The translations under genes and the position numbers were made by a program. DNA of 64,000 nt from Cloeon dipterum (lineage: Eukaryota; Arthropoda; Insecta; Ephemeroptera; Baetidae). The DNA lies in the NCBI RefSeq assembly GCF_949628265.1, contig NC_088787.1:8422501-8486500 (forward strand). Direction: 5' to 3'. The notes below the pieces were generated by a model. It did not search any database. It was not told the DNA's origin and saw only the letters and a program-made list of their open reading frames with translations. How positions within the stretch are numbered: the first letter of the stretch is position 1; every line of letters starts with the position of its first letter. This document shows, piece after piece, positions 36,913 through 49,304 of the stretch.

Positions 36913-37799
36913 TTTCTAAAATGTTCCTTTAAGACCATACAACTGTGTATCATGAAATCCGATTTTTTTTCAAAACCAAGAGTTTCCCAAATAAGTGGCA
37001 TACACCGTTGGACAGATCTCGATGAGAGGAATCGGAATATGCCAAGGAAATAATTATGTTCAATCACTACATTTTGGAGAAAATTGGCAAAATTTGAATT
37101 TTTGGTGTATGAAGGTCCTTATTTACTATTGCAAATTGTTGAACAAATTGTAAATCGATCAATTGTTTATGGCATACAACAAATTAAATACTTTACAATT
37201 GTTGCCCATTATCATTCCACTTTAATTTCTTGCAACAAGGAAAATTCAGTTTGGTTGTAAAGTAACCCAATACATAAAATGTAATTACGGCAATCAAAAT
37301 AATTATTTACAATTTTGAATCGCAACGCTAATAAAATAATCAATTATTAGAAAGAAGTAGAACAGCATGCTACTTAGCCAGAAAAATAAACATTTACCAT
37401 ATTATCTGTACTTGAATTTGAGTGAGACAGATAAATCACGACACCAGGACAGAAATATTTTATAAAAAGGTAAAATAGCGCTCTATTCTGTCTATTCTAT
37501 GTATTTGATGCCGAAATGCCAACCAATAGACGGCCGCGCATGGTCCCGCCTTTTACTTTCAACAATAAGCCAACCTAATAAAAATTGAACAAGCATATAA
37601 CATCTTTTTAACTATAGTTTTAACAATAAAAATGCAAATTATTTTATTCATTCATAAAGAAAACAATCAATTATGTCCATGATAAAGATTCAAACTCAAT
37701 TAACAAGTCTTTTGGTCCAAGAATATTTTCATCATGTTGGTACCCTGTAGTGCACTGGACGTTGTCAACTTACTAACTTATCATACGAACGAACGAACG

Positions 37800-38033
37800 A
37801 CCGTTTGCGTTTGTGTGTTGTGAGTTAGCGTTGCCCTCATCGATGGTCGCGTGAGGTGTGAAAGATTTTGAGTCTTCACTGCTTAAGACAGGAGCCAAGT
37901 AGTCCAGTGTCCGGTGGATTATGTAGAAGATTCCTCTCCGCGATTGAATATGATGGAAATCGTGTGATTCCTCTTTTACATATCGACGAAACCAGGCATT
38001 CATAAAACCTTGACTCGAGAATCTCAAACAACT
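37800..38033 (+). other. 5' UTR exon of microcephalin copy 2
   Basis: Direct copy of the copy 1 leader with the same GTAAGT donor (after 38033) and the TTTGCAG acceptor just before 38102. The upstream end has a short GAAC/ACGA repeat not present in this form in copy 1. The 5' limit is approximate. Confidence 0.48.
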
Positions 38034-38103
38034 GTAAGTTCCCTCTCTATTTTTTTCGGACTTTTAGATCATTTTTCATTTTCCGCAAAATATATTTGCA
38101 GAC

Positions 38104-41100
38104 ATGATGATAAGACGCAAATGGCAGCGTGTTGGAAAGACCAGGAAGTTCGTTCAGGTGATGGAAGTGCCTCCTTGGGAGCAGGATTTTGCTCACGATA
38201 CCATTCGCATCAACCCTGAGGAGGAGAAGCTGAAGAGAACGGCCGAGGCGATCCGACTCAGGCAGGCAGGGTTCGTCAGGAGGACCAAGACGCCCAACCT
38301 GGTTATTAACCATGAGCTTCTCAAAGGTTCGTCCTCGGTTCGCTTTCTTGGGGATTTTCTCCATTGTTTTGCTGCTCGTATCAAGGGTATATCATTTCAT
38401 ACTGCGTAACACGTGTCACGATTTTCGACCAGCAATCGCATTCAAACATGATACTAAATTAAACCATGATGGATATTATTTCTAAAAATCCAGTTTCCTG
38501 AGAATTAAATAAGGAGGATCAGGTGCTACGTTTGAACTAAAATGCGTCTATTATTCCTACATATTTATCTTGAAATAATAATTCATGAAAGATTATTCTT
38601 TAGCGTACACACAGCCTTGCTACTGGTGGCAAAATATATTTTTAATTTTACGACGATTGGAACAACAATTAAACTCATTTGAGCAGAGCGGAAATGTCTA
38701 TTTGTAAACTGCTAGAAGTGATGCTCTATGAAAATGGCCGACATAATGGTAAAACACGGAAAGCTTTGGTGGGAACTTAATACACATCACATGTCGTGTT
38801 AACACTAAACTCTATATTAACTGTTACGTAATTCTGATAGCATCTCTGGGGGTAGGTAGAGAGAAACACTAACAGCTGAAGATGCAATTTTTGACAGGTT
38901 ATTGAAAGAAATCACAGTGGTTGTTAGGTCTCAGCCACAAGATTTTAGGCATTGACAGGCGAGACCAGCTTAGCCGAATTTTTTGCCAGGTGGCGGTGGC
39001 TGGCTGGCAATATTTTAAATGTGAAGTTTGATAGTTTTTAATGGCCCACGGCCTGAAGGGACACTTTTTTCGTTGACCCATTTTAACCGGCGTCTGGCGT
39101 AGCTGGCTGATACCTCCACTTATAACCACAGGGATTTTGATAAACAAACCCTTTGCTTGTCATTCTTTGTTTAGCTTATTTAATTGGGTTGTAGTTTCCC
39201 AACTTTGTTGCGCAAGAAATTTCTTAAATTAAATAAGACTTTAAATATTTATTCAGGTGACTGTGAAAGGATTGAAGAGTGGATATAAAAATAAATTATT
39301 AGAATCAACATACCAAGACAGTTTAATTGCAAAAACTGATCGAAAACAGGAAACGTTTATTCTTAAACTTCGTTTTATAAAATATCAAATTTAAAAATGA
39401 ATCCTTGAATTTTATACTCATGCACCCCACATAATAATATAATGTCTTAAATTACATTTCTGTCTTACTTTGCAGGAAAAGTGATTTACGTTGACAGTCA
39501 GCTCGTTAAAAGTGAGAACAAAGAAAATTTTCTCAGTCGGAAGGAGATAACAGAAGGCATCGTGAGTCAGTTGGAGAAAATGGGAGCAACAATTAGCAGC
39601 TCCTTGACAAAAAATGTATGGTTATTTGAGATTTGACTCGTTTCATTGGTCGAGGTGACTAATTTTAATTTCCTCCACAGGTGAATTACATTCTCTTTAT
39701 GAATGGGAGGTACAGCACGTATCAGTTTTCTCAAAAGCATTCCATCCCCATGGTGTCGAGCGGGTGGATCGAGGATTGTAAGAAGCAAAACGCCATCGCC
39801 TCCCATGTGGAATTCGCGGCCCATGTTCCTGACAACTTCCGCAACCCGTTGGCACCAAGGAAGTACAAGGTAGGATGAGTTTTAATAAACGTCAGCCAGA
39901 TTTTAATTGGTCATAGAAGAATTGTGTAAAAATGTTGGCCAGTTGTGATAATCACTAATTATTGTAATATTCCCTCAAACAGAGAACTTACACTGTCGAT
40001 CATTTGGAGATGTTGAGTGAGAAGAGGAAAAAGAGACAAAAGACTGCTGATGCTTCCAAAAAGCCTACCAACGAAAGAACTGTTAACTCTAAGAAGGTAT
40101 GATTGTAATTCTGTTAACAAGATAAAGTATATCTAATTTTTCCTGAAATTTCAGACTGAAAAGACTGATGCCAAGAAAGCCTTAATCAAAGAAAAAGAAA
40201 AGTCCTCCGCGACCAGCGTCCCTAGGAAAATAGGCAGACCAAAGAGAGAGAGAAAGGAAGAGAAAAAAGAAGAGACTGTCGCTCCCCCGGCAATGAAAAT
40301 CCCAGCACGAAGGCCTCGTACCAGAAGGTGAATATTGCTTCGCTTGATTGTTGTCTTGCTAAATCACGGCTAAATATGTGTATTACCTCATAATTTCCGT
40401 GCGAAACAAGGCCACCATGCATTGTGGCATTTACTTAAAAAAATGAGTTTCTGTCATCAATGATAAATTACAAAGGCTGTTTTCTGACCTTTTTCTTTAA
40501 TTCTATTTATTTCGTGTATATCTCTTTAGAAATTTTCTTCTTATCTTAAATGACAGGCCTTTCCTCTTCAATTGATATGATAAGTAGATTTTTCATAGCT
40601 TAAAATTTGTTTCATGAATGAAATGATGTTTTGAAATTTTGTTGCAATATTTACTCTGAATATTAAATAGACGAAAATTCCGTACAAATCAAATAATTAG
40701 ACAATTTATCTGTGCCTAACTTCTAGCCCTCTTATATCACCTTGGAAGAGCTGTGGACTTAAATAGACAAATTTAAAGACAGATCTAAATTTTTAAACTA
40801 TAAATAATGCCATTTTTTAGGCTAAGCTCCATCTTTTTAACTCTGACGAGAAAGGTCGTCAAATTTACTCTCATTGTAAGCAGCTTACAGACTCAAAACT
40901 AACAAAATAAATTTGGCTGTTTGGGAGAATGAAGAGGGATGAAATGATGAAGACCGATGAATTCAGATGAAGAATTTGGTTGGTGTATTATGTTACAGTT
41001 GCAAATCCGATCGGATGCTTAATCAAATACAAGAACTGAAATGGTTTACAATAATAAGTGATAAATTCTTTTGCTAACTGACGGTTGGACTCACCCCTTT

Positions 41101-42185
41101 GAATCGGGTTCTGCACAATTAAACGAATCACGTCAGCACCGTGTGGCTGACGGACGAAAACTGAATTCTTATTTTAAAATCATCTTTCTGCTGTTAAACA
41201 ATAATGCAAAATTACAATAATTCAAACCGCCGACAATTGTTGGCTTCCAACAAAAAGCAGGACCGCGTTGTTGTACCGCTACAGCTGCTTTTTTGATGAC
41301 CGCTATTTTCTATGTCCACAAATTAAAATGATTTATTTTTAAATATATATTTGTCAGTTTGATGATTTTATGTAATAACTCTGTTGGTATGTTTTGTTCA
41401 GCCACTGGACCTATCAAAATTAGACTTAAATTTGGTTCAAATCCTATTTATAATTTTAGACACATCAGGCGTCCCCTAAATTTCATACCAATACGCGGTA
41501 TCTCTCAAACTAATTTGATTTTTTTAAAACAATTTTCTCTTTTCGGTAGCATAACCAAGGCAGACGCTGAATGTGAGAGTCTGCCGCCATCCGCATTCAA
41601 ACCGCGCCCCAAGTACATCGCCGTCACTGGCTTGAACGCTGAGCAGCATGCCCTGGTGACCAAAGCAGTCGAGACGCTGAAGGCCAGCTACCTCTTCAGC
41701 AGCGCGGCCAACCAGAAAGCAACCCATCTCGTCTGGGGCGGAGGCAGGACCAACGACATGCTCAAGGGAATCGCCTATGGTTGCAGGATTGTTTCCTTTA
41801 GCTGGGTGCGTTATCAATTTTGTTGTTTGTCAAATTCAATAATGTTTCAAATGTAGTGCTCGAATTTTTAACATTGGTTTTCTTGTTTTGTCAATTTTTT
41901 GGTACTGTATGCTAACAAATGTTTTGTTTATGATTATGTTTTCAGATAGAAGAGTCTATCAAAAATGGTGCTTGGGTACCAATCGGCCAGCAGTTCGTTC
42001 CTGAGCAGTACGCCTACATTGACTGCTTGAGTAGACTTTGGGAACGCTGCGCGATTCGGTTCCGGGATAAAAAAGAGGGAACATATTTCCTGAAAGACCT
42101 CTTGCGAAGGCAATTTGTGCCTCGAATTTTGACACGTCCTATACCAACTGAGATATTAGAGGCCATTACCGGAGTCAATATTTAA
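38104..42185 (+). CDS. MCPH1: Microcephalin paralogue, copy 2: same truncated form as copy 1
   Basis: Nearly identical to copy 1 in exon structure: 38104-38326, 39476-39615, 39681-39869, 39983-40096, 40155-40327, 41550-41805 and 41946-42185, 444 residues, no frame break. It carries the same N-terminal BRCT, lysine-rich linker and first C-terminal BRCT. The donor after IDC is again TTGAGT, so it ends in the same 52-residue read-through tail. Small differences from copy 1 include LVKSE for LLKSE in exon 2, KKPTNE for NKPTNE, ADAECE for AEAECE, and EQYAYIDC for KQYAYIDC. Its fifth intron is longer because of a 364-bp insertion (40920-41283). It has its own copied promoter region and 5' UTR exon, so it could be transcribed alone. 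Whether it makes protein cannot be told from sequence. Confidence 0.84.
40920..41283. mobile_element. 364-bp insertion in intron 5 of microcephalin copy 2, possibly a solo LTR
   Basis: Absent from the same place in copies 1 and 3. It is flanked by GCTG on both sides (40916-40919 and 41284-41287), a 4-bp duplication. Read from 40918 it starts TGTTTGGG and it ends CTACA, close to the TG...CA of a long terminal repeat. There is no coding capacity. A short non-autonomous element of another class is possible. Confidence 0.65.
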
Positions 42186-42770
42186 CAAAGAGATGAGCCC
42201 TCTACAAAAGTTCCGCAATATTCGCTTATGTACTTGTTCAGGTATATGATACCTGTATTCCAAAACTAACTACATAAAAAACATAAAATCCACCAAAAGT
42301 GTTTGTTTTTACTCAAACCCATCGATTTAAGTTAGAAGGAGGAAAGATTATACAAAAATTGTAAGTAGCGGATTTGGGAGATAAGGAGTGGTTACACTTA
42401 AAAATTATGTCTTTGGAAAATTAAGTCTAATCATAGGAGAATTGACGCCTGTTCCGTAATTTGGAACACTACACATTTTGCATTTGCTTACCATCCGGAT
42501 TTTTCACCACTGTTTTTTTAAACGATTTTTACCACTCAATTTTTACAAATGTCTTGCGCAAAAAATGAGTTTATTCAATATTTCCCCTGTACAAATCTAA
42601 AATTTGCGGTCGGAGTGTGTTTTATAAAGGTGTTTTGCGCAGATACTTAAAAAAGTTTCATGAACTAATCAAACAGTTGGTCCTGACTGATTGACAATCG
42701 AATCTCGCGCGTTGAATTCACGCGAGATTCGTTTCTAAAATGTTCCTTTAAGACCATACAACTGTGTATC

Positions 42771-45700
42771 ATGAAATCCGATTTTTTTTCAAAACCAAGA
42801 GTTTCCCAAATAAGTGGCATACATCGTTGGACAGATCTCGATGAGAGGAATCGGAATATGCCAAGGAAATAATTATGTTCAATTACTGTACATTTGGAGA
42901 AATTTGGCAAAATTTGAATTTTTGGTGTATGAAGGTCCTTATATTTACTATTGCAAATTGTTGAACAAATTGTAAATCGATCAATTGTTTATGGCATCCA
43001 ACAAATTAAATACTTTACAATTGTTGCCCATTATCATTCCACTTTAATTTCTTGAAACAAGGAAAATTCAGTTTGGTTGTAAAGTAACCCAATACATAAA
43101 ATGTAATTACGGCAATCAAAATAATTATTTCCAATTTTGAATCGCAACGCTAATAAAATAATCAATTATTAGAAAGAAGTAGAACAGCATGCTACTTAGC
43201 CAGAAAAATAAACATTTACCATATTATCTGTACTTGAATTTGAGTGAGACAGATAAATCACGACACCAGGACAGAAATATTTTATAAAAAGGTAAAATAG
43301 CGCTCTATTCTGTCTATTCTATGTATTTGATGCCGAAATGCCAACCAATAGACGGCCGCGCATGGTCCCGCCTTTTACTTTCAACAATAAGCCAACCTAA
43401 TAAAAATTGAACAAGCATATAACATCTTTTTAACTATAGTTTTAACAATAAAAATGCAAATTATTTTATTCATTCATAAAGAAAACAATCAATTATGTCC
43501 ATGATAAAGATTCAAACTCAATTAACAAGTCTTTTGGTCCAAGAATATTTGCATTATGTTGGTACCCTGTAGTGCACTGGACGTTGTCAACTTACTAACT
43601 TATCATACGAACGAACGAACGACCGTTTGCGTTTGTGTGTTGTGAGTTAGCGTTGCCCTCATCGATGGTCGCGTGAGGTGTGAAAGATTTTGAGTCTTCA
43701 CTGCTTAAGACAGGAGCCAAGTAGTCCAGTGTCCGGTGGATTATGTAGAAGATTCCTCTCCGCGATTGAATATGATGGAAATCGTGTGATTCCTCTTTTA
43801 CATATCGACGAAACCAGGCATTCATAACAACCTTGACTCGAGAATCTCAAACAACAACTGTAAGTTCCCTCTCTATTTTTTCTCGGACTTTGAGATCATT
43901 TTTCATTTTCCGCAAAATATATTTGCAGACATGATGATAAGACGCAAATGGCAGCGTGTTGGAAAGACCAGGAAGTTCGTTCAGGTGATGGAAGTGCCTC
44001 CTTGGGAGCAGGATTTTGCTCACGATACCATTCGCATCAACCCTGAGGAGGAGAAGCTGAAGAGAACGGCCGAGGCGATCCGACTCAGGCAGGCAGGGTT
44101 CGTCAGGAGGACCAAGACGCCCAACCTGGTTATTAACCATGAGCTTCTCAAAGGTTCGTCCTCGGTTCGCTTTCTTGGGGATTTTCTCCATTGTTTTGCT
44201 GCTCGTATCAAGGGTATATCATTTCATACTGCATCACACGTGTCACGATTTTCGACCAGCAATCGCATTCAAACATGATACTAAATTAAACCATGATGGA
44301 TATCCAGTTTCCTGAGAATTAAATATGGAGGATCAGGTGCTACATTTGAACTAAAATGCGTCTATTTTTCCTATTTATCTTGAGATAATAATGGATGAAA
44401 GATAATTCTTTAGCATACATACAGCCTTGCTACTGGGGGCAAAATATATTTTTAATTGTTTGACGATTGGAACAACAATTAAACTCATTTGAGCAGAGCG
44501 GAAATGTCTATTTGTAAACAGCTAGAAGTGATGCTCTATGAAAATGGCCGACATACATAATGGTAAAACACGGAAAGCTTTGGTGGGAACTTAATACACA
44601 TCACATGTCGTGTTAACACTAAACTCTATTAACTGTTACATAATTCTGATAGCATCTCTGGGGGTAGGTAGAGAGAAACACTAACAGCTGAAGACGCAAT
44701 TTTTGACAGGTTATTGAAAGAAATCACAGTGGTTTTTAAGTCTCAGCCACGAGATTTTATGCGGTGACAGGCGAGACCAGCTTACAACTAGCCGAATTTT
44801 TTGCCAGGTAGCGGCCGCTGGCTGGCAATATTTTAAATGTGAAGTTTGATAGTTTTTAATGGCCCACGGCCTGAAGGGACACTTTCGTCGTTGACCCATT
44901 TTTACCGGCGGCTGGCGTAGCTGGCTGATACCTCTACTTATAACCAAAGTGATTTTGATAAAAAAAACCCTTTGCTTGTCATTCTTTGTTTAGCTTATTT
45001 AATTGGGTTGTAGTTTCCCAACTTTGTTGCGCAAGAAATTTCTAAAATTAAATAAGACTTTAAATATTTATTCAGGTGACTGTGAAAGGATTGAAGAGTG
45101 GATATAAAAATAAATTATTAGAATCAACATACCAAGACAATTTAATTGCAAAAACTGATCAAAACCGGGACACGTTTATTCTTAAACTTCATTGTATAAA
45201 ATATCAAATTTAAAAATTAATCCTTGAATTTTTATTCATGCACCCCACATAATAATATGATGTATTAATTTGTACAACAGTTCATAGGTGTATAATGATT
45301 TAAATTACATTTCTTTCTTAATTTGCAGGAAAAGTGATTTACGTCGACAGTCAGCTCGTTAAAAGTGAGCACAAAGAAAAGTTTCTCAATCGGAAGGAGA
45401 TAACAGAAGGCATCGTGAGTCAGTTAGAGAAAATGGGATCAACAATAAGCAGCTCCTTGACAAAAAAAGTATGGTTATTTGAGATTTGACTCGTTTCATT
45501 GGTCGAGGTGACTAATTTTAATTTCCTCCACAGGTGAATTACATTCTCTTTATGAATGGGAGGTACAGCACGTATCAGTTTTCTCAAAAGCATTCCATCC
45601 CCATGGTGTCGAGCGGGTGGATCGAGGAGTGTAAGAAGCAAAACGCCATCGCCTCCCATGTCAAATTCGCGGCCCATGTTCCTGACAACTTCCGCAACCC

Positions 45701-47918
45701 TGTAGCACCAAGGAAGTACAAGGTAGGATGAGTTTTAATAAATGTCAACCAGATTTTAATTGGTCATAGAAGAATTGTGTAAAAATGTTGGCCCGTTGAG
45801 ATAATCACTAATAGTAATATTCCCTCAAACAGAGAACTTACACTGTCGATCATTTGGAGATGTTGAGTGAGAAGAGGAAAAAGAGACAGAAGACTGCTGA
45901 TGATTCCAAAAAGCCTACCAACGAAAGAACTGTTAACTCTAAGAAGGTATGATTGTAATTCTGTTAACAAGATTTAGTATTATCTAATTTTTCCTGAAAT
46001 TGCAGACTGAAAAGACTGATGCCAAGAAACCCTTAACCAAAGAAAAAGAGAAGTCCTCCGCGACCAGCGTCCCTAGGAAAAGAGGCAGACCAAAGAAGGA
46101 GAGAAAGGAAGAAACAAAGAAAGAGAGAAAGGAAGAGAAAAGAGAAGAGGCTGTCGCTCCTCCGGCAATGAAAATCCCAGCACGAAGGCCTCGTACCAGA
46201 AGGTGAATATTGCTTAGCTCTATTGTTGTCTTACTAAATCACGGCTAAATATGTGTATTACCTCATAATTTCCGTGCGAAACAAGGCCAGACTCGTCAAA
46301 CAGGTCAAATTTACTCTCATTGTAAGCAGCTTACAGACTTAAAACTCACAAATTAAACTGTGCTGCTTTTTTGATGACCGCTATTTTCTATATCTATTAA
46401 ATATATATTTGTCAGTTTCTCGATTTTCTGTAATAACTCGGTAGGTATGTTTTGTTCAGCCACTGGACCTATCAAAATTAGACTTTAATTTGGTTCAAAT
46501 CCTATTTGTAATTTTGGACACATCAGGCGTCCCCTAAATTTCATACCGATACGCGGTGTCTTTTGAACTAATTTCATTTTTTTAAAATAATTTTCTCTTT
46601 TTGGTAGCATAACCCAGGCAGACGCTGAATGTGAGAGTCTGCCGCCATCCGCATACAGGCCGATCCCCAAGTATATCGCCGTCGCTGGCTTGAACGCTGA
46701 GCAGCATGCCCTGGTGACCAAAGCAGTCGAGACTCTGAAGGCCAGCTACCTCTTCAGCGGTGCGGCCAACGAGAAAGCAACCCATCTCGTCTGGGGCGGA
46801 GGCAGGACCGTCAACCTGCTCAAGGGAATCGCCTATGGCTGCAGGATTGTTTCTTTTAGATGGGTGCGTTATCAACTTTGTTGTTTGTCAATTTCAATAA
46901 TGTTTGTAATGTAGTGCTCGAATTTTTAACAGTTTGGTTTTCTTGTTTTCTTAATTTTTTGGTATTGTATGCTAACAAATGTATTTTTTATGATTATGTT
47001 TTCAGATAGAAGAGTCTATCAAAAATGGTGCTTGGTTACCAGTCTGCGATAAGTTCGTTCCCAAGCAGTACGCTGAGATTGACTGCGTGAGTACATTTAT
47101 GGAACACTTCACATATTTGTTCCGGAAAAGCAAAGAGAGAAAATATTCCCTGAAAGACATTGTGCGACAGCGATTTGTGTCTACAATTTTGACACGTCCT
47201 ATACCAACTGCGATATTAGAGGCCATTACCGTAGTCGATATTTAACAAAGAGATGAGCCCTCTACAAAAGTTCCGCAAAAATCGCTTATGCACTTGTTCA
47301 GGTATCTGATACCTGTATTCCAAAACTAACTACATAAAAAACATAAAATCCATCAAAAGTGTTCGTTTTTACTCAAACCCATCGATTGAAGTTAGAAGGA
47401 GGAAACATTATACAAAAATTGTAAGTAGTGGATTTGGGAGATAAGGATTGGTTACACTTATTATTTAAAATCGCTATTTTCTGCTTAAGTATGTACAAAA
47501 ATGTCTGGCATTTTGTTAATTGAGGTCATGAAAAAATAAATAGAAAATTATTAAAAACTACGGTGCAAACATTGCCTACTAGAATAGAAACAAAGGTTTT
47601 TACCTCTGCAATGTATTTTTTTAATTCTGGGTTTTTGCTACCCTGATTAATTAATTTGCTTTTATTGCGTTTTCTTAAAGGAAAGGTAAATAAAATTCTA
47701 AATTGTTTAATAACGTGTTGGTGTAGCACTGGGTTTTGGTCATGTTTTTATTTCAAATGAGTGTGTTTATAAAGGTGTTTGGCGCAGATACTTAAAACAG
47801 TTTCTTGAACTAATCAAACAGTTGGTCCTTACTGATTAACAATCAAATCTCGCGCGTTGAATTCACGCGAGATTCGTTTCTAAAATGTTATTTTAAGACC
47901 ATACAACTGTGTGTCATG
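42771..47918 (+). repeat. Tandem unit 3 of the microcephalin triplication
   Basis: Begins with the same junction sequence as unit 2 and ends where homology stops, at TCATGA near 47,914-47,919. Intron 5 is about 450 bases shorter than in the other units, and the stretch 47,463-47,760 differs from the matching flank of units 1 and 2. Confidence 0.88.
43625..43859 (+). other. 5' UTR exon of microcephalin copy 3
   Basis: Same leader as the other copies, with the GTAAGT donor after 43859 and the acceptor just before 43929. It shares the GAAC/ACGA repeat with copy 2 and has a few extra bases near the donor. Confidence 0.48.
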
Positions 47919-49153
47919 ATCGTATGAGCTATAAAAAATTTAAAATTGCATCTGTCGCGTGACTAGCTGGTCTCATTGTCAGCGGATTCTCAAGAATGTC
48001 GAATTTCCCGCGTTGACCGTCCATTTTAATTATGCCAGCGTCAACCACGTGACTATAAATTGCAGCTATGCTATTCAACTGATCAAAATAATTCTTAAAT
48101 ATTCTGATTAGTAATAAGGTGTGATCTTCGAGTCGAACTTGCATTCCTAATAACATTGATTTAGTTGATCTTGAGGGTAAAGAGGTACTTTTTCCGTTCG
48201 CTCAAACATGGCTGCCATGTTCATGACGTAGCCATTGCGCTGAAACCTCAATCTTGTGTTTGCGCAAGCGCGCAACAGTAACAAAACCCATTCAAACATG
48301 GCAGCTCCCCGTTTTTTTTTTAAATCAGACTAGATTATTTATATTATGCCGCTCTGGCCTATCTTATGGTCATTGTTCATAAGTATGCGGTGCTATAATC
48401 ACAGTTTAATATCCTTTATGCTGGAAGAGTCCTGAGGTAGGTCAGGAGTTAGAGTCATTACTTGAAATTCCTTCCTAAGCAGCGGGAATCAGATTTGTGC
48501 GACGCGCAGGTATGGCGTCCGGTGGAGTATGGCGCGAAAAAACGGAAATGCGCGAAAAGAAGCAAGTTTTCGTCAATATTGTGACAAAATTTGCATTACT
48601 TGTACTAATTGTGTCTTTTGGATCGTAAAAACCAACTCCTGACAATATTTCACTTCTCACCAAATTAGTAAAAAATTATTTAAAATCTTCAAACCCAACA
48701 AATATGCAGTGTTTTTGCAAACTCAGTTTAAATTACATTTTTAGAGTAACCCTTTCATCAAATTTTATTTTGCCTTCTAAAAAAGTCTTTATTGCTGTCT
48801 AATTTCTCTAATAATTAATTTAATTGTGATTATTTTTGTTGCAGGAAATCCAGCGGCAGCGGAATCGTTACGGCGCGCTATTCCGGTGTCAACTGCTGCA
48901 GGCGATGGGCCCGATCTACGTAAACGCAGGCGTGAAAAGCTGCAAACCTGAAGACATGAAGACTCTAGTTAGACTGTGCGGCGGCACCCTGGTGCACAAC
49001 CTGCAGGACGCGAAGCTGGTGCTGGGTCCGCCTCCGGACAAGCTGGTGCTGTCCACCACTACCTACGTGAAGGAGCAGTGGCTCTACGCGGTCATCTGCA
49101 ACTACAGAGTGCTGCCTCTCAAGCCGTTCTTCTACGAGCCGAACCAGGCGTGA
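43931..49153 (+). CDS. MCPH1: Microcephalin, copy 3: complete form with the C-terminal BRCT pair
   Basis: Eight exons join in frame: 43931-44153, 45329-45468, 45534-45722, 45833-45946, 46006-46202, 46608-46863, 47006-47086 and 48845-49153, 502 residues. The donor after EIDC is a consensus GTGAGT at 47087 and leads in phase 0 to the last exon, which supplies the second C-terminal BRCT (YGALFRCQLLQAMGPIYV, LVRLCGGTLV, a conserved Trp in EQWLYAVI). The order N-BRCT, charged linker, BRCT-BRCT is the microcephalin layout. The C-terminal BRCT pair of microcephalin is the phosphopeptide-binding part (family knowledge). The linker exon is 24 bases longer than in copies 1 and 2, with an extra lysine/glutamate repeat (KKERKEEKREE). 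If the 47087 donor is skipped, the intron gives a 52-residue tail like that of the other copies. The last exon lies outside the repeated unit, which marks this as the ancestral-like copy. Confidence 0.88.
47919..48479. other. Single-copy part of microcephalin intron 7
   Basis: Starts where the tandem unit ends. Contains GCGC-rich sequence near 48,240-48,275 and GCTGCCATGTTCATGACG. No coding signal. Confidence 0.5.
48480..48650 (-). mobile_element. hAT-like MITE, CAGCGGGGGCC family, truncated, in the last microcephalin intron
   Basis: Begins CAGCGGGAATCAGATT with the right end of the family in reverse and continues past the CGATCCAAAAGACAC block before homology is lost. It lies in intron 7 of copy 3, outside the tandem unit. 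Confidence 0.7.
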
Positions 49154-49298
49154 ACCAAATCGTTAATAATTTGTTTTATCTCCAGAGACAAGAAGTGTTT
49201 CGCGAGTGATCAAGCTGAAAAGTGTGGTAATCAAAGCAGGCAATAGTGAAAGTCTATTCATTACTTTTAAACGTGGTTTATTGGATCTGGTGCTGCAC

Positions 49299-49304
49299 AA
49301 TAAA
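49299..49304 (+). terminator. Poly(A) signal of microcephalin copy 3
   Basis: AATAAA about 146 bases past the TGA at 49151-49153. A second AATAAA is at 49514-49519. Either could end the transcript. Confidence 0.55.

Larger units (their letters stand above)
31416..36950 (+). repeat. Tandem unit 1 of the microcephalin triplication
   Basis: Starts inside a TTAA-flanked MITE (31232-31704) and runs through the promoter region, leader exon, copy 1 gene and about 590 bases of 3' flank. Units 2 and 3 follow in direct order with only scattered differences. The right end has an 11-bp inverted repeat (36880-36912) shared by all units. Confidence 0.9.
36951..42770 (+). repeat. Tandem unit 2 of the microcephalin triplication
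   Basis: Begins at the junction ACTGTGTATC/ATGAAATCC, where 3' flank is joined to the middle of the MITE. It has an extra 364-bp insertion in intron 5. Its gene matches copy 1 more closely than copy 3. Confidence 0.9.

Noticed and set aside
31416..47918. Repeated units considered as a satellite or CRISPR-like array
   Set aside because: Only three long units, each carrying a eukaryotic split gene. There are no short repeats with unique spacers.
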